A stretch of DNA of 40,926 nucleotides from Cumulibacter manganitolerans (GTDB lineage Bacteria; Actinomycetota; Actinomycetes; Mycobacteriales; Antricoccaceae). Each line of letters opens with the position of its first letter. Position 1 is the stretch's first letter. Below are positions 32,611 to 40,926 of this stretch, in pieces. Where the stretch lies: assembly GCF_009602465.1 (NCBI RefSeq), contig NZ_WBKP01000035.1:1-40926 (forward strand), read 5' to 3'. A program made the translations under genes and the position numbers. The notes under the pieces are model-generated. The model searched no databases, was not told where the DNA came from, and worked only from the letters and a program-made list of their open reading frames with translations.

Positions 32611-32798
32611 CTCGTCGGTCTGCGCCGGCCGCGGTGTGATGTTGCCGCCGCGGGCTCGCGCAGCCCGGCGTTGATGCGTATCCTTAACAGGTTGCCGTCT
32701 GCCCGAAAGGGCGCCGGTGGCCCGGTGCAGTCGGCGTGCCAACACTGGTCGGCCGTGCCGGACGCAAGTTCCCAACATCGCAGAGGACTGGAAGAAAC

Positions 32799-33230
32799 AT
32801 GCCTCCCAAGAAGAAGGTCGCTGGTCTGATCAAGCTTCAGATCCAGGCCGGCCAGGCAAACCCGGCGCCGCCGGTGGGCCCCGCGCTCGGCCAGCACGGC
32901 GTCAACATCATGGAGTTCTGCAAGGCGTACAACGCGGCGACCGAGTCGCAGCGCGGCAACGTCATCCCCGTCGAGATCACCGTCTACGAGGACCGCTCCT
33001 TCACGTTCGTCACCAAGACGCCGCCGGCTGCCCGCCTGCTGCTGAAGGCCGCCGGTGTGCAGAAGGGCTCGGGCGAGCCGCACACCAAGAAGGTCGCGAA
33101 GGTCACCCGCGCGCAGGTGCGCGAGATCGCCGAGCAGAAGATGGAAGACCTCAACGCCAACGACGTCGATCAGGCCGAGAAGATCATCGCCGGCACCGCC
33201 CGCTCGATGGGCATCGAGGTGGCCGGCTAG
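32799..33230 (+). CDS. rplK: 50S ribosomal protein L11
   Basis: L11 (143 residues) binds 23S rRNA at the GTPase-associated centre and is needed for the stringent response through RelA-type proteins. The diagnostic N-terminal stretch [19 protein letters not shown] and the C-terminal rRNA-binding part ([20 protein letters not shown]) are intact, and the length is normal. The ATG at 32799 is preceded by GGAAGAAAC; an open frame from 32736 is only an extension. The 188-base gap after nusG is probably a promoter and leader; I found no clear hairpin terminator or -35/-10 pair in it. Confidence 0.97.
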   Translation: MPPKKKVAGLIKLQIQAGQANPAPPVGPALGQHGVNIMEFCKAYNAATESQRGNVIPVEITVYEDRSFTFVTKTPPAARLLLKAAGVQKGSGEPHTKKVAKVTRAQVREIAEQKMEDLNANDVDQAEKIIAGTARSMGIEVAG

Positions 33231-33246
33231 TCCAGCCGGTCGCTCC

Positions 33247-33278
33247 GTGGGAGAGCCACGCGCTGGCTCGTAGACCAC
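33247..33278 (+). ncRNA. Possible ribosomal protein L1-binding mRNA element between rplK and rplA
   Basis: The message can fold into a lower stem GTGG/CCAC (33247-33250 with 33275-33278), an asymmetric internal loop (5' GA, 3' GTAGA) and an upper stem GAGCCA/TGGCTC (33253-33258 with 33264-33269) capped by CGCGC. This two-helix shape with a short GA loop opposite a longer purine-rich loop resembles the L1-binding site in rRNA and in L1 operon mRNAs. It lies 57 bases before rplA, where an L1 autoregulatory site would make sense. A second hairpin, GCCCGG/CCGGGC, is at 33292-33308. Confidence 0.4.
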
Positions 33279-33334
33279 AGCTACAAGGGGAGCCCGGTTA
33301 GGCCGGGCGCCCACTCATCACACTTGGAGAAACC

Positions 33335-34048
33335 ATGAAGCGCAGCAAGGCATACCGCGACGCCGCGGAGAAGGTCGATCGCTCGAAGCTCTACAGCCCG
33401 CTGGAGGCGGCGGGTCTGGCCAAGGAGACCTCGACGACGAAGTACGACGCAACGGTCGAAGTCGCCATGGTCCTCGGCGTCGACCCGCGCAAGGCGGACC
33501 AGATGGTCCGCGGGACGGTCAACCTGCCGCACGGCACCGGCAAGACCGCCCGCGTCATCGTGTTCGCCGTCGGTGAGAAGGCCGCCGAGGCCGAGGCCGC
33601 CGGCGCGGACGTCGTCGGCTCGGACGACCTGATCGAGAAGATCACCGGTGGCTTCCTCGACTTCGACGCCGCCATCGCCACGCCCGACCAGATGGCCAAG
33701 GTCGGCCGCGTCGCGCGCATCCTCGGCCCCCGCGGCCTGATGCCGAACCCAAAGACCGGCACCGTCACCCCCGACGTCGCCAAGGCCGTCGCGGACATCA
33801 AGGGCGGCAAGGTCAACTTCCGCATCGACAAGCAGGCCAACCTGCACCTGATCATCGGCAAGTCGTCGTTCGACGAGAAGAAGCTGGTGGAGAACTACGG
33901 CGCCGTCCTCGACGAGGTGCTGCGCTCGAAGCCGTCGGCCGCGAAGGGCAAGTACATCAAGAAGATCGCCTTCTCGACGACCATGGGCCCGGGCATCCTG
34001 GTCGACCCCAACCGCACCCGCAACCTCACTGAGGACGCGGTCGGCTAG
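33335..34048 (+). CDS. rplA: 50S ribosomal protein L1
   Basis: L1 (237 residues) forms the L1 stalk of the large ribosomal subunit and in many bacteria represses its own operon by binding the mRNA. The family signature [20 protein letters not shown] is present, as are the N-terminal [12 protein letters not shown] start and [18 protein letters not shown] near the end. Length is normal. The ATG at 33335 is preceded by CTTGGAGAAAC. rplK is 104 bases upstream with structured RNA in the gap, and a strong terminator follows. The rplJ-rplL pair, which often comes next in other phyla, is not adjacent here, as in Mycobacterium. Confidence 0.97.
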   Translation: MKRSKAYRDAAEKVDRSKLYSPLEAAGLAKETSTTKYDATVEVAMVLGVDPRKADQMVRGTVNLPHGTGKTARVIVFAVGEKAAEAEAAGADVVGSDDLIEKITGGFLDFDAAIATPDQMAKVGRVARILGPRGLMPNPKTGTVTPDVAKAVADIKGGKVNFRIDKQANLHLIIGKSSFDEKKLVENYGAVLDEVLRSKPSAAKGKYIKKIAFSTTMGPGILVDPNRTRNLTEDAVG

Positions 34049-34078
34049 CAGCACCGGAGCCCTCCGAAGCCGCACGTC

Positions 34079-34110
34079 AAGGCGCCCATCCCCGAGGGGA
34101 TGGGCGCCTT
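34079..34110 (+). terminator. Hairpin terminator after rplA
   Basis: A perfect 14-base stem AAGGCGCCCATCCC (34079-34092 with 34097-34110) with loop CGAG, followed by CGTCGTCTG, lies 30 bases after the rplA stop and separates the ribosomal operon from the liv operon. Confidence 0.88.
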
Positions 34111-34139
34111 CGTCGTCTGAGTGTGACCTGAACGACTAG

Positions 34140-34169
34140 TTGACACCCGAATCAGGTCGGGAATACAGT
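34140..34169 (+). promoter_or_regulatory. Promoter of the liv operon
   Basis: TTGACA (34140-34145) and TACAGT (34164-34169) are 18 bases apart, close to the housekeeping consensus. The -10 element is enclosed by a perfect inverted repeat (34156-34175). The livK GTG is 60 bases downstream. Confidence 0.65.
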
Positions 34170-34175
34170 CCCGAC
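34156..34175. promoter_or_regulatory. Operator-like inverted repeat over the liv promoter -10
   Basis: A perfect 7-base inverted repeat, GTCGGGA-n6-TCCCGAC, brackets the -10 element of the liv promoter. A dimeric repressor bound here would block transcription. The regulator is not encoded next to the operon, so its identity is unknown. A role as an RNA hairpin in the leader is also possible. Confidence 0.5.
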
Positions 34176-34228
34176 AATCGCGTCAGCGGTGGGTCAGTCG
34201 AGTCGTCCAGTCGATAGGGAGATAACCG

Positions 34229-35473
34229 GTGCGAAACAGGATCTTGTCAGTTGCCGCCGCAACCACGCTCATCCTCACGTTGGGTGCCTGCGGGGGACGC
34301 GACGATTCGTCGAAGGCCTCCGGCTCCTGCGACCAGGGCATCACCGACTCCGAGGTGAAGCTCGGCATGAGCGTCCCGATGTCCGGCGCGGGCGCCGCCT
34401 ACGGCGTCCTGCAGGACTCGTCGAAGGCCGTGTTCGAGCAGGTGAACGCGGACGGCGGCGTGAAGATGGCCGACGGCAAGAAGCGCAAGATCACCCTCAT
34501 CGCCGAGGACGACGCCTACGACCCCGCCAAGACGGTCAGCAACACCAAGAAGCTGGTCGAGCAGGACAAGGTCTTCGCCATGTACAGCGTGCTCGGGACG
34601 TCGCCGAACCTCGCGATCGCCGACTACGCGAAGGGCAAGGGCCTGCCGGTGCTCTTCTCGCAGACCGGGACCGATGAGTTCCTGAAGATGCACAAGGACA
34701 ACAACTGGATCGTCGGCTACCTGCCGCAGTACGGCTTCGAGGCGAAGGTGATGGCCAAGTACGTCCTCGACCACAAGCCCAACGGCAAGGTCGCGATCCT
34801 CTACCAGAACGACGGCTTCGGCAAGGGCATGGTCGCCAACTTCAAGAAGGACTTCGAGGGCACCGGCGTCACCATCGTCAGCGAGCAGGGCTACGAGCAG
34901 TCCGGCGGCTCGATCGACTCGCAGATCGTCAACATGCAGAGCTCGGGCGCGGACGTGTTCCTGGACTACGCAACCGGCACGTTCATGACGCAGTCGCTGA
35001 AGAAGAAGGGCGAGCTGGGCTGGTCCCCGCTCACCCTGCTCACCTCCGGCTCGAGCGACGCCTCGACGCTGGTCGCCCCCGCGGGCCCGGCCGGCACGAC
35101 CGGCGCCCTGACGTTCAAGTGGGCCAAGGATCCCACCGACCCCGCGTTCGCCGGCGACCCGGACGTCAAGCAGTGGAACGAGTTCGCCAGCACGCACGGC
35201 CTCAAGCCGCAGAACGGCATCGCCAACAGCGGCTGGATGACGGCCAACCTGATGGTCGAGACCCTCAAGGAGACCGACGGCTGCAAGCGCAAGGATCTGC
35301 TGGACGCCGTCTACAACCTCAAGAACGTCAAGGTCCCCGGGCTGCTCGAGGGCGTCACGGTCAACATGAAGCCCGACTACCCGTACATCTTGACCCGCGT
35401 CCAGATGCAGAAGTTCGACGGCAGCCACTGGACGGCGGAGGGGGGCATCCTCAAGCGCGAGGACATGAAGTGA
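34229..35473 (+). CDS. livK: Branched-chain-amino-acid-type ABC transporter substrate-binding lipoprotein
   Basis: The 414-residue protein is the extracellular substrate-binding component of a Liv-family ABC importer. A lipoprotein signal peptide is clear: basic MRNR, a hydrophobic stretch, and the lipobox LGAC with the lipidated Cys21. The mature part has the periplasmic-binding type I fold (VKLGMSVPMSGAGAAYG near residue 46; KVAILYQNDGFGKGM; FLDYATGTFM). The ligand cannot be read from sequence: this family takes up branched-chain amino acids but also aromatic and other organic acids, urea or amides. The GTG at 34229 is the start, with only a weak upstream ribosome-binding site (TAGGGAGATAACC). 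It overlaps livG by 4 bases. Confidence 0.91.
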   Translation: MRNRILSVAAATTLILTLGACGGRDDSSKASGSCDQGITDSEVKLGMSVPMSGAGAAYGVLQDSSKAVFEQVNADGGVKMADGKKRKITLIAEDDAYDPAKTVSNTKKLVEQDKVFAMYSVLGTSPNLAIADYAKGKGLPVLFSQTGTDEFLKMHKDNNWIVGYLPQYGFEAKVMAKYVLDHKPNGKVAILYQNDGFGKGMVANFKKDFEGTGVTIVSEQGYEQSGGSIDSQIVNMQSSGADVFLDYATGTFMTQSLKKKGELGWSPLTLLTSGSSDASTLVAPAGPAGTTGALTFKWAKDPTDPAFAGDPDVKQWNEFASTHGLKPQNGIANSGWMTANLMVETLKETDGCKRKDLLDAVYNLKNVKVPGLLEGVTVNMKPDYPYILTRVQMQKFDGSHWTAEGGILKREDMK

Positions 35474-36278
35474 CGGCGACGGAGGCGATGCCGGCGAGCC
35501 AGTCGCCGGCATCCCACGAGGCGCTGCTGCGGGTCTCCGACATCCGCCTCAGCTTCGGTGGCGTCAAGGCTCTGGACGGGCCGAGCCTGCAGATCCGCAA
35601 GGGCGAGGTCTGCGGGCTGATCGGCCCCAACGGAGCGGGCAAGACGACACTGTTCAACTGCATCAGCCGCCTGTACCAGCCGGACTCCGGCTCGATCACG
35701 CTGGGTGACGTCGACCTGCTGCACGTGCGCACCGACCAGATCTCCCGGCACGGCATCGCGCGGACCTTCCAGAACGTCGGCCTGTTCCCGTCGATGACCG
35801 TTCTGGAGAACGTCATGACCGGGGCGTACCACCGCACGCGGGCCGGCTTCTGGGCCAGCGGGCTCGGGCTGCCGAAGGTCCGCTCGCAGGAGGTGCGCGA
35901 GCTCGAGAAGGCCCGCGAGATCCTCGACGAGCTCGGGCTGGCGTCGGTCAGCAGCTCCTACCCGGCCGGTCTGCCGTACGGCACGCTGAAACGCGTGGAG
36001 CTGGCCCGCGCGCTGATGTCCGAGCCGCAGCTGCTCATGCTCGACGAGCCGGCCAACGGCCTGATCCATGAAGAGGTGATGGAGCTCGCGGCCCTCATCA
36101 AGCGGCTCTCGCGCGAGCGCTCGTTCGCCGTGCTGCTGGTCGAGCACCACATGGCCATGGTCATGTCGGTGTCCGACTTCGTGGTGGTGCTGAACTTCGG
36201 TCGGGTCATCGCCGAGGGGCTGCCGGCCGACGTCCGCGCCAACCCGGCCGTGATCGAGGCATACCTCGGGGGAGAACA

Positions 36279-36282
<4 letters not shown>
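35470..36282 (+). CDS. livG: Liv-type ABC transporter ATP-binding protein (LivG-like)
   Basis: This 270-residue ATPase powers the importer. Walker A is GPNGAGKTT, the Q-loop region is RTFQNVGLFPSMTVLENV, and Walker B is LLMLDEPANGL. The ABC signature, usually LSxGxQR, is degenerate here: LPYGTLKRVELARAL; LivG proteins commonly have LPYGxQRRLEIARAL, so the T-L-K replacement of the Gln is mildly unusual. The switch histidine is within VLLVEHHMAMV. The GTG at 35470 overlaps the livK stop; about 15 N-terminal residues precede the first strand. The stop overlaps livF by 4 bases. Confidence 0.93.
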
Positions 36283-36989
<707 letters not shown>

Positions 36990-37004
36990 GGAAAGGGAGA
37001 CGAC

Positions 37005-37892
37005 GTGCATCAGTTCTTCCAGCAGCTGCTCGACGGCATCGCATCGGGCGCGCTGTACGGAGCGATGGCGCTGAGCATCGTGCTCGTCTATCGGGCGTCG
37101 GGCATCGTGAACTTCGCCCAGGGCGAGATGGCGATGTTCGCCGCGTTCATCGCGTGGCAGAGCTACGCGTGGGGTCTGCCGATTCTGGTGGCGATCCTGA
37201 TCGCGATGGTGGTCGCGTTCTTCGCGGGGGCGGTCTTCGAGCGGGTGCTCATCCGGCCGTTCGGCACCGAGCCGTCGGGTCACGCCGCCCTCGTCATCGT
37301 CACGCTCGGACTGATGCTCATGCTCAACAGTGGTGCTGCGTGGATCTGGGGCCACCTGGTGAAGGAGGTTCCCCCGGTGTTCGGTGGCGGCGCCATCTCC
37401 ATCGCGGGCGGCTCGATGTCGCGGCAGAACCTGGGCATCATCCTCGTGGTGGCGGTCGGCGCCGCGGTGCTGTTCGTGCTGCTGCAGCGCACCAAGTCCG
37501 GCCTGGCGATGCGTGCCGCGGCGAGCAACCCGGAATCGGCCCGGCTCTCCGGGATCCCGGTCGGCCGCATGCTGATGATCGGCTGGGCCCTCGCCGGGGC
37601 CATCGGCGCCCTGGTCGGTGCCCTCGCCGCGCCGACGCTGTTCCTGCAGCCGAACATGATGGCCACGCTGCTGATGTACGCTTTCGCGGCCGCGACGCTG
37701 GGCGGGTTCGACAGCCCGGTCGGCGCCCTGGTGGGCGGCTTGATCGTCGGGGTGTCCGAGAACCTCGCCGGCACCTACATCGGCTTCATCGGCAACGAGT
37801 TCAAGCAGGCGGTGGCGTTGTTCATCATCATGGTCGTCCTGCTCGTCAGACCGCAGGGGCTGTTCGGATCGAGGACGGTGACGCGAGTATGA
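37005..37892 (+). CDS. livH: Liv-type ABC transporter permease (LivH-like)
   Basis: This 295-residue protein is one of the two inner-membrane permeases of the importer. About eight hydrophobic helices are present, starting with the family-typical QQLLDGIASGALYGAMALS and IVNFAQGEMAMFAAFIA. The cytoplasmic coupling loop AAASNPESARLSGIPV and the GGFDSPVGALVGGLIVGVSE segment near the C-terminus are also conserved. The GTG at 37005 follows GGAAAGGGAGA. The stop overlaps livM by 4 bases (ATGA). Confidence 0.94.
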   Translation: MHQFFQQLLDGIASGALYGAMALSIVLVYRASGIVNFAQGEMAMFAAFIAWQSYAWGLPILVAILIAMVVAFFAGAVFERVLIRPFGTEPSGHAALVIVTLGLMLMLNSGAAWIWGHLVKEVPPVFGGGAISIAGGSMSRQNLGIILVVAVGAAVLFVLLQRTKSGLAMRAAASNPESARLSGIPVGRMLMIGWALAGAIGALVGALAAPTLFLQPNMMATLLMYAFAAATLGGFDSPVGALVGGLIVGVSENLAGTYIGFIGNEFKQAVALFIIMVVLLVRPQGLFGSRTVTRV

Positions 37893-39079
37893 CGACGAAG
37901 ACGGCGCGCGCGCAGGGCGGTGGCCGATCGCGCAAGGGCCTGCTCAAGCGGCTGGCCGCCCCGGTACGTCCGCTCGACGCGCCGATCTGGCTGCGGCTCG
38001 GGACGTTCGCGGTGGTGCTGGCGATCGGCGTGCTCATCCCGCTGAACTCGCCCACCTACGTGAACTTCGACCTCAGCATGGTGATGGTGTACGCCATCGT
38101 CGGCATGGGACTGAACCTGCTGACCGGCTTCAACGGGCAGATCTCCCTCGGGCACAGCGCGTTCTTCGCCACCGGTGCGTACATCGCGGCGGTGATGATC
38201 AAGAACGACTACAACTACCTGCTCACCATCCCGATCGCGGTCGTCGTCACGTGGGTGCTGGGCTACCTGTTCGGGATGCCGGCGCTGCGGCTGCGCGGTC
38301 TGCAGCTGGCGCTGGTGACCCTGTCGCTGGCCATCGTGACCCCGGCGCTGATCAAGCGGCTGGACAACATCACCAAAGGCCAGGAGGGCATCAACGTCTT
38401 CCTGCCCGAGCCGCCCGCCTGGACCGGGCTGGCCGCCGACCAGTGGGTGTACTTCATCTGCCTGATCGCGCTCGCGATCGCGTGGATACTGACGCGCCGG
38501 CTGTCCACCGGCCGGGTCGGCCGGTCGCTGGTCGGCATCCGCAACAACGAGCTGGTGGCGCAGACCCTCGGGGTCCGGGCGTCGCGGGTCAAGACGGGCG
38601 TGTTCGCGCTGAGCGCGGCGTACGCCGGGTTCGCCGGCGTGCTCTACACCTACGTCGTGCAGTTCGTCGGCCCGGACTCGTTCGGGCTGGTCATGGCCAT
38701 CACGTTCATCTCGATCATCGTCGTGGGCGGCCTCGGGACGATCTCGGGGGCGATTCTCGGGGCGGCCTTCATCCAGTACCTGCCGAAGGTGACCTCCGGC
38801 GCGGGCGACTCGGCGGCCGGCTTCTTCTACGGGCTCGCGCTGGTCGCCTTCATGTTCCTGATGCCCTCCGGCATCGCCGGGCTGATCAACCTCGCGCTCG
38901 GCCCGATGGTGCGACGGCTGCCGGGCCGGCGTCCGCTGGCGGCCGCGCCCGTGGGCTCCGGCGACATGGCCCAGGTCGCCGACGCGCCTGGTGACGAGCC
39001 GGCGGAGCCGGCCGAGGGGGCGGCGGAGCCGGGTGCGATGAGCGCGCCCCGCGCCGGCGGCGCGGACTCCTCGGGCTAG
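37889..39079 (+). CDS. livM: Liv-type ABC transporter permease (LivM-like)
   Basis: This 396-residue protein is the second permease. Its conserved features are LLTGFNGQISLGHSAFFATGA (shown here as GQISLGHSAFFA), MPALRLRGLQLALVTLSLA, the coupling loop GIRNNELVAQTLGV, and VVGGLGTISGAILGAA. The N-terminus has a basic, Lys/Arg-rich cytoplasmic stretch, and after the last helix there is an unusual hydrophilic tail of about 65 residues rich in Ala, Pro, Glu and Gly. The ATG at 37889 overlaps the livH stop. It ends 34 bases before the convergent acyl-CoA ligase gene. Confidence 0.94.
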   Translation: MTTKTARAQGGGRSRKGLLKRLAAPVRPLDAPIWLRLGTFAVVLAIGVLIPLNSPTYVNFDLSMVMVYAIVGMGLNLLTGFNGQISLGHSAFFATGAYIAAVMIKNDYNYLLTIPIAVVVTWVLGYLFGMPALRLRGLQLALVTLSLAIVTPALIKRLDNITKGQEGINVFLPEPPAWTGLAADQWVYFICLIALAIAWILTRRLSTGRVGRSLVGIRNNELVAQTLGVRASRVKTGVFALSAAYAGFAGVLYTYVVQFVGPDSFGLVMAITFISIIVVGGLGTISGAILGAAFIQYLPKVTSGAGDSAAGFFYGLALVAFMFLMPSGIAGLINLALGPMVRRLPGRRPLAAAPVGSGDMAQVADAPGDEPAEPAEGAAEPGAMSAPRAGGADSSG

Positions 39080-39113
39080 CGAGGCCGCCCGCCGGCGCGG
39101 GGCCTGCCCGAGG
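39069..39113. terminator. Nested hairpin between converging livM and acyl-CoA ligase genes
   Basis: An outer 8-base stem, CCTCGGGC/GCCCGAGG (39069-39076 with 39106-39113), encloses an inner AGGCC/GGCCT stem (39082-39086 with 39101-39105). The outer left arm lies inside the last codons of livM, so the structure spans the whole gap up to the ligase stop. It probably terminates both transcripts. Confidence 0.6.
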
Positions 39114-40694
39114 CTACTTCCGGGCCTCTTCGCGCAGCGGCGCCTTGAGCACCTTGCCGGAGGCGTTGCGGGGCAGCGCGCCGGTCAGCAGCACCTTCGA
39201 CGGCTTTTTGTAGGACGCGATCCGGTCCTTGGTGAAGTCGATGATCTCGTCGACGGTCGGCGGGTCGTTCTCGTCGCGCGGGACGACGAAGGCGACCGGC
39301 GTCTCGACCCACTTCTCGTGCGGCGCGCCCACGACCGCGACCTCGAGGACCTTGGGGTGGTCGGCGATGGCGTTCTCGATCTCCGAGGAGTAGATGTTCT
39401 CGCCGCCGGAGATGATCATGTCCTTCACGCGGTCGACCACGTACAGGAAGCCCTCCTCGTCCATCCGCACCAGGTCGCCGGAGTGGAACCAGCCGCCGCG
39501 GAACGCCTCCTCGGTGGCCTCGGGGTTGTTCCAGTAGCCGATCATCGCGCCGGGTCCGCGGTACACGATCTCGCCCACCTCGCCGAGCGGGACGTCGTTC
39601 ATCGCCGGGTCGACGATCCGCATCGCCACCAGCGGCACCGGCTTGCCGACCGAGCCGAGCTTGCGGACGGCGTCCCGCCCGGGAAGCATCGTGGTCACCG
39701 GCGACATCTCGGTCTGGCCGAACGTGCAGACGTTCTTGGCGTTCGGGAACGTCTCGGCCATCGCCCGCAGGATCGCCGGCGTCGCGGGCGAGGCGCCCCA
39801 GGCGATCGTCGTCAGCCGCAGGTCGCGCTCGGCGATGCCCGGCACGGAGCACACCGCCTGCCACTGCGTGGGCACCAGGAAGACGCTGGTGATGCGCTCC
39901 TCCTCGAGGACGTCGAGCAGCCGCACGGGGTCGAACATGCCGGTCGGCATGATGACCGCCGGCGCGCCCACGATGATGGCCGGCAGCGAGTTGCCGACGC
40001 CGGCGATGTGGAACAGCGGCGGGGTGACCAACCGGATGTCCGACTCGAGCATCTCGTCGGCGGCCACCAGCCCGGTCATCGTCTGCGCGACGATGTTCTT
40101 GTACGTCAGCATCGAGCCCTTCGGGCGCCCGGTTGTGCCCGAGGTGTACATGATGAGCGCGAGGTCGTTCTCGTCCTCCGGACCCGGGGCGGTGCTCGGC
40201 TCGTGCGCCGCGATCTCCGCCTCGTAGGACAGCGCGTCCGAGCCGGCGGCGGCGGGATCGTCGCCGACCACGAGCGCGGCGATCGGGCGCTCGGCGTTCT
40301 CGCGGACGTCGGCGATCAGCCCCGCGAGCGACTGCTCGACGACGATCGCGGTGGCGCCGGAGTCCTCGGCGAGGAACTGGACCTCGCGCGCGACCAGCCG
40401 GAAGTTGATCGGCACGGCGACGGCACCGAGCACGTTGGTGGCGATCAGCGCCTCGAGGAACTCCGGCCGGTTCGTGATCATGATGATGACGCGGTCACCG
40501 GCACCCACCCCGAGGTCCGCGAGCGCCGCCGCGAGCCGCCGCGCGCGGTCGGCGAGCTGCGACCACGTGATGGTGGCGCCCTCGAAGCGCAGCGCCACGC
40601 CGTCCGGCGTCATGAACGCGTGCCGATCGAGCTGGTGCACCCAGTCGAGCCCGGTGCTCGGCGGTCCGGTGAGAGTCCCGGCGGGGTTCGGCAT
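39114..40694 (-). CDS. Acyl-CoA ligase (AMP-forming), fatty- or organic-acid type
   Basis: The 526-residue protein is an ANL-superfamily enzyme that activates a carboxylic acid with ATP and CoA. The phosphate-binding loop MYTSGTTGRPKGSML, the adenine-site CTFGQTEMSP, the GYWNNPEATEEAFRGGWFHSGD hinge region (motif GGWFHSGDL), the VKDMIISGGENIYSSEIE segment and the catalytic Lys in ASGKVLKAPLRE are all intact. Substrate is not predictable by eye; medium- or long-chain fatty acid or an aromatic acid are possible. The ATG at 40694 is preferred because GGAGG sits 9 bases upstream; an upstream start at 40736 would lie within the operator. Its position beside a Liv importer suggests uptake and activation of one compound. 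Confidence 0.91.
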   Translation of the reverse strand: MPNPAGTLTGPPSTGLDWVHQLDRHAFMTPDGVALRFEGATITWSQLADRARRLAAALADLGVGAGDRVIIMITNRPEFLEALIATNVLGAVAVPINFRLVAREVQFLAEDSGATAIVVEQSLAGLIADVRENAERPIAALVVGDDPAAAGSDALSYEAEIAAHEPSTAPGPEDENDLALIMYTSGTTGRPKGSMLTYKNIVAQTMTGLVAADEMLESDIRLVTPPLFHIAGVGNSLPAIIVGAPAVIMPTGMFDPVRLLDVLEEERITSVFLVPTQWQAVCSVPGIAERDLRLTTIAWGASPATPAILRAMAETFPNAKNVCTFGQTEMSPVTTMLPGRDAVRKLGSVGKPVPLVAMRIVDPAMNDVPLGEVGEIVYRGPGAMIGYWNNPEATEEAFRGGWFHSGDLVRMDEEGFLYVVDRVKDMIISGGENIYSSEIENAIADHPKVLEVAVVGAPHEKWVETPVAFVVPRDENDPPTVDEIIDFTKDRIASYKKPSKVLLTGALPRNASGKVLKAPLREEARK

Positions 40695-40718
40695 GGGTGG
40701 TTCCTCCAGTACGACGAA

Positions 40719-40738
40719 ACATGACTTGTACGTCATGT
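40719..40738. promoter_or_regulatory. Operator-like inverted repeat upstream of the acyl-CoA ligase gene
   Basis: A perfect 7-base inverted repeat, ACATGAC-n6-GTCATGT, lies 25 bases before the ligase start on the minus strand, where it would overlap the promoter or the start of the transcript. The shape fits a TetR-family operator, a common control for acyl-CoA ligase genes; no regulator gene is visible in the window. The remaining bases to 40926 show no gene I can support. Confidence 0.5.
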
Positions 40739-40926
40739 CTACTACGTCGTCCGCGCGGTGCGTAGGCTTCCGGCCACATTTGTGCCGGCCGACCGAGAGC
40801 AGGTGGCCCCCGATCGGGATCTGCGGGGGAGTGCGACACGGTAATCGCCGGCGGATTCACGCGGTCGTCGCAACGCCTGTTGTTTTTGGCGGCGTTGAGA
40901 GTACCTCGTTGAGGACTTCGGCTGGT

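Overview
This is a high-GC (roughly 70 percent), gene-dense window from the chromosome of an actinobacterium. The evidence is strong G/C at third codon positions, frequent GTG starts, 4-base ATGA/GTGA overlaps between operon genes, an F420-type luciferase-like oxidoreductase, a KorAB-type 2-oxoacid:ferredoxin oxidoreductase, an actinobacterial succinate dehydrogenase, and a tRNA-Thr/tRNA-Met/rpmG/hadA/hadB/tRNA-Trp/secE/nusG/rplK/rplA block that matches the order I know from Mycobacterium tuberculosis. I cannot name the species. I see no plasmid, phage, insertion sequence or CRISPR signs.

Layout. 2-9183 is the end of a complex I operon (nuoG 3' part, then nuoHIJKLMN). A polyprenyl diphosphate synthase follows (9188-10204), plausibly making the menaquinone side chain used by the same respiratory chain. 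10214-13364 is a small accessory patch: an amidohydrolase that appears to have lost an internal segment, a 3Fe-4S ferredoxin and cytochrome P450 pair, and a PH-domain membrane protein gene broken by a frameshift. A small membrane protein gene (13386-13817, minus) and korB-korA (minus) follow. 17212-21231 is the nitrogen-control operon amtB-glnK-glnD, preceded by a recognisable GlnR-type operator. After a YdhR-like protein comes sdhC-sdhA-sdhB on the minus strand, divergent from an F420-type oxidoreductase gene. Then come rfbA and a YajQ-family gene (minus), tRNA-Tyr, and a minus-strand gene for a very acidic protein with EF-hand-like 17-residue repeats.

29575-34048 is the housekeeping block: tRNA-Thr, tRNA-Met, rpmG, hadA, hadB (no hadC), tRNA-Trp, secE, nusG, rplK and rplA. 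34229-39079 is a complete branched-chain-amino-acid-type ABC importer (substrate-binding lipoprotein, two ATPases, two permeases), convergent with an acyl-CoA ligase gene (39114-40694, minus). The last 230 bases hold that gene's promoter region and no other gene I can support.

How it works together. Complex I, succinate dehydrogenase, KorAB and the prenyl synthase are all central respiration and TCA functions. AmtB, GlnK and GlnD form the ammonium sensing and uptake module. The Liv importer next to an acyl-CoA ligase suggests uptake and activation of an organic acid, which is inference. I found no clearly new multi-gene system. The most interesting items are the acidic repeat protein, a three-copy palindromic repeat at 26539-26619, the decayed amidohydrolase and PH-domain genes, a possible L1-binding RNA between rplK and rplA, and two palindromic operators in the liv and acyl-CoA ligase promoter regions.
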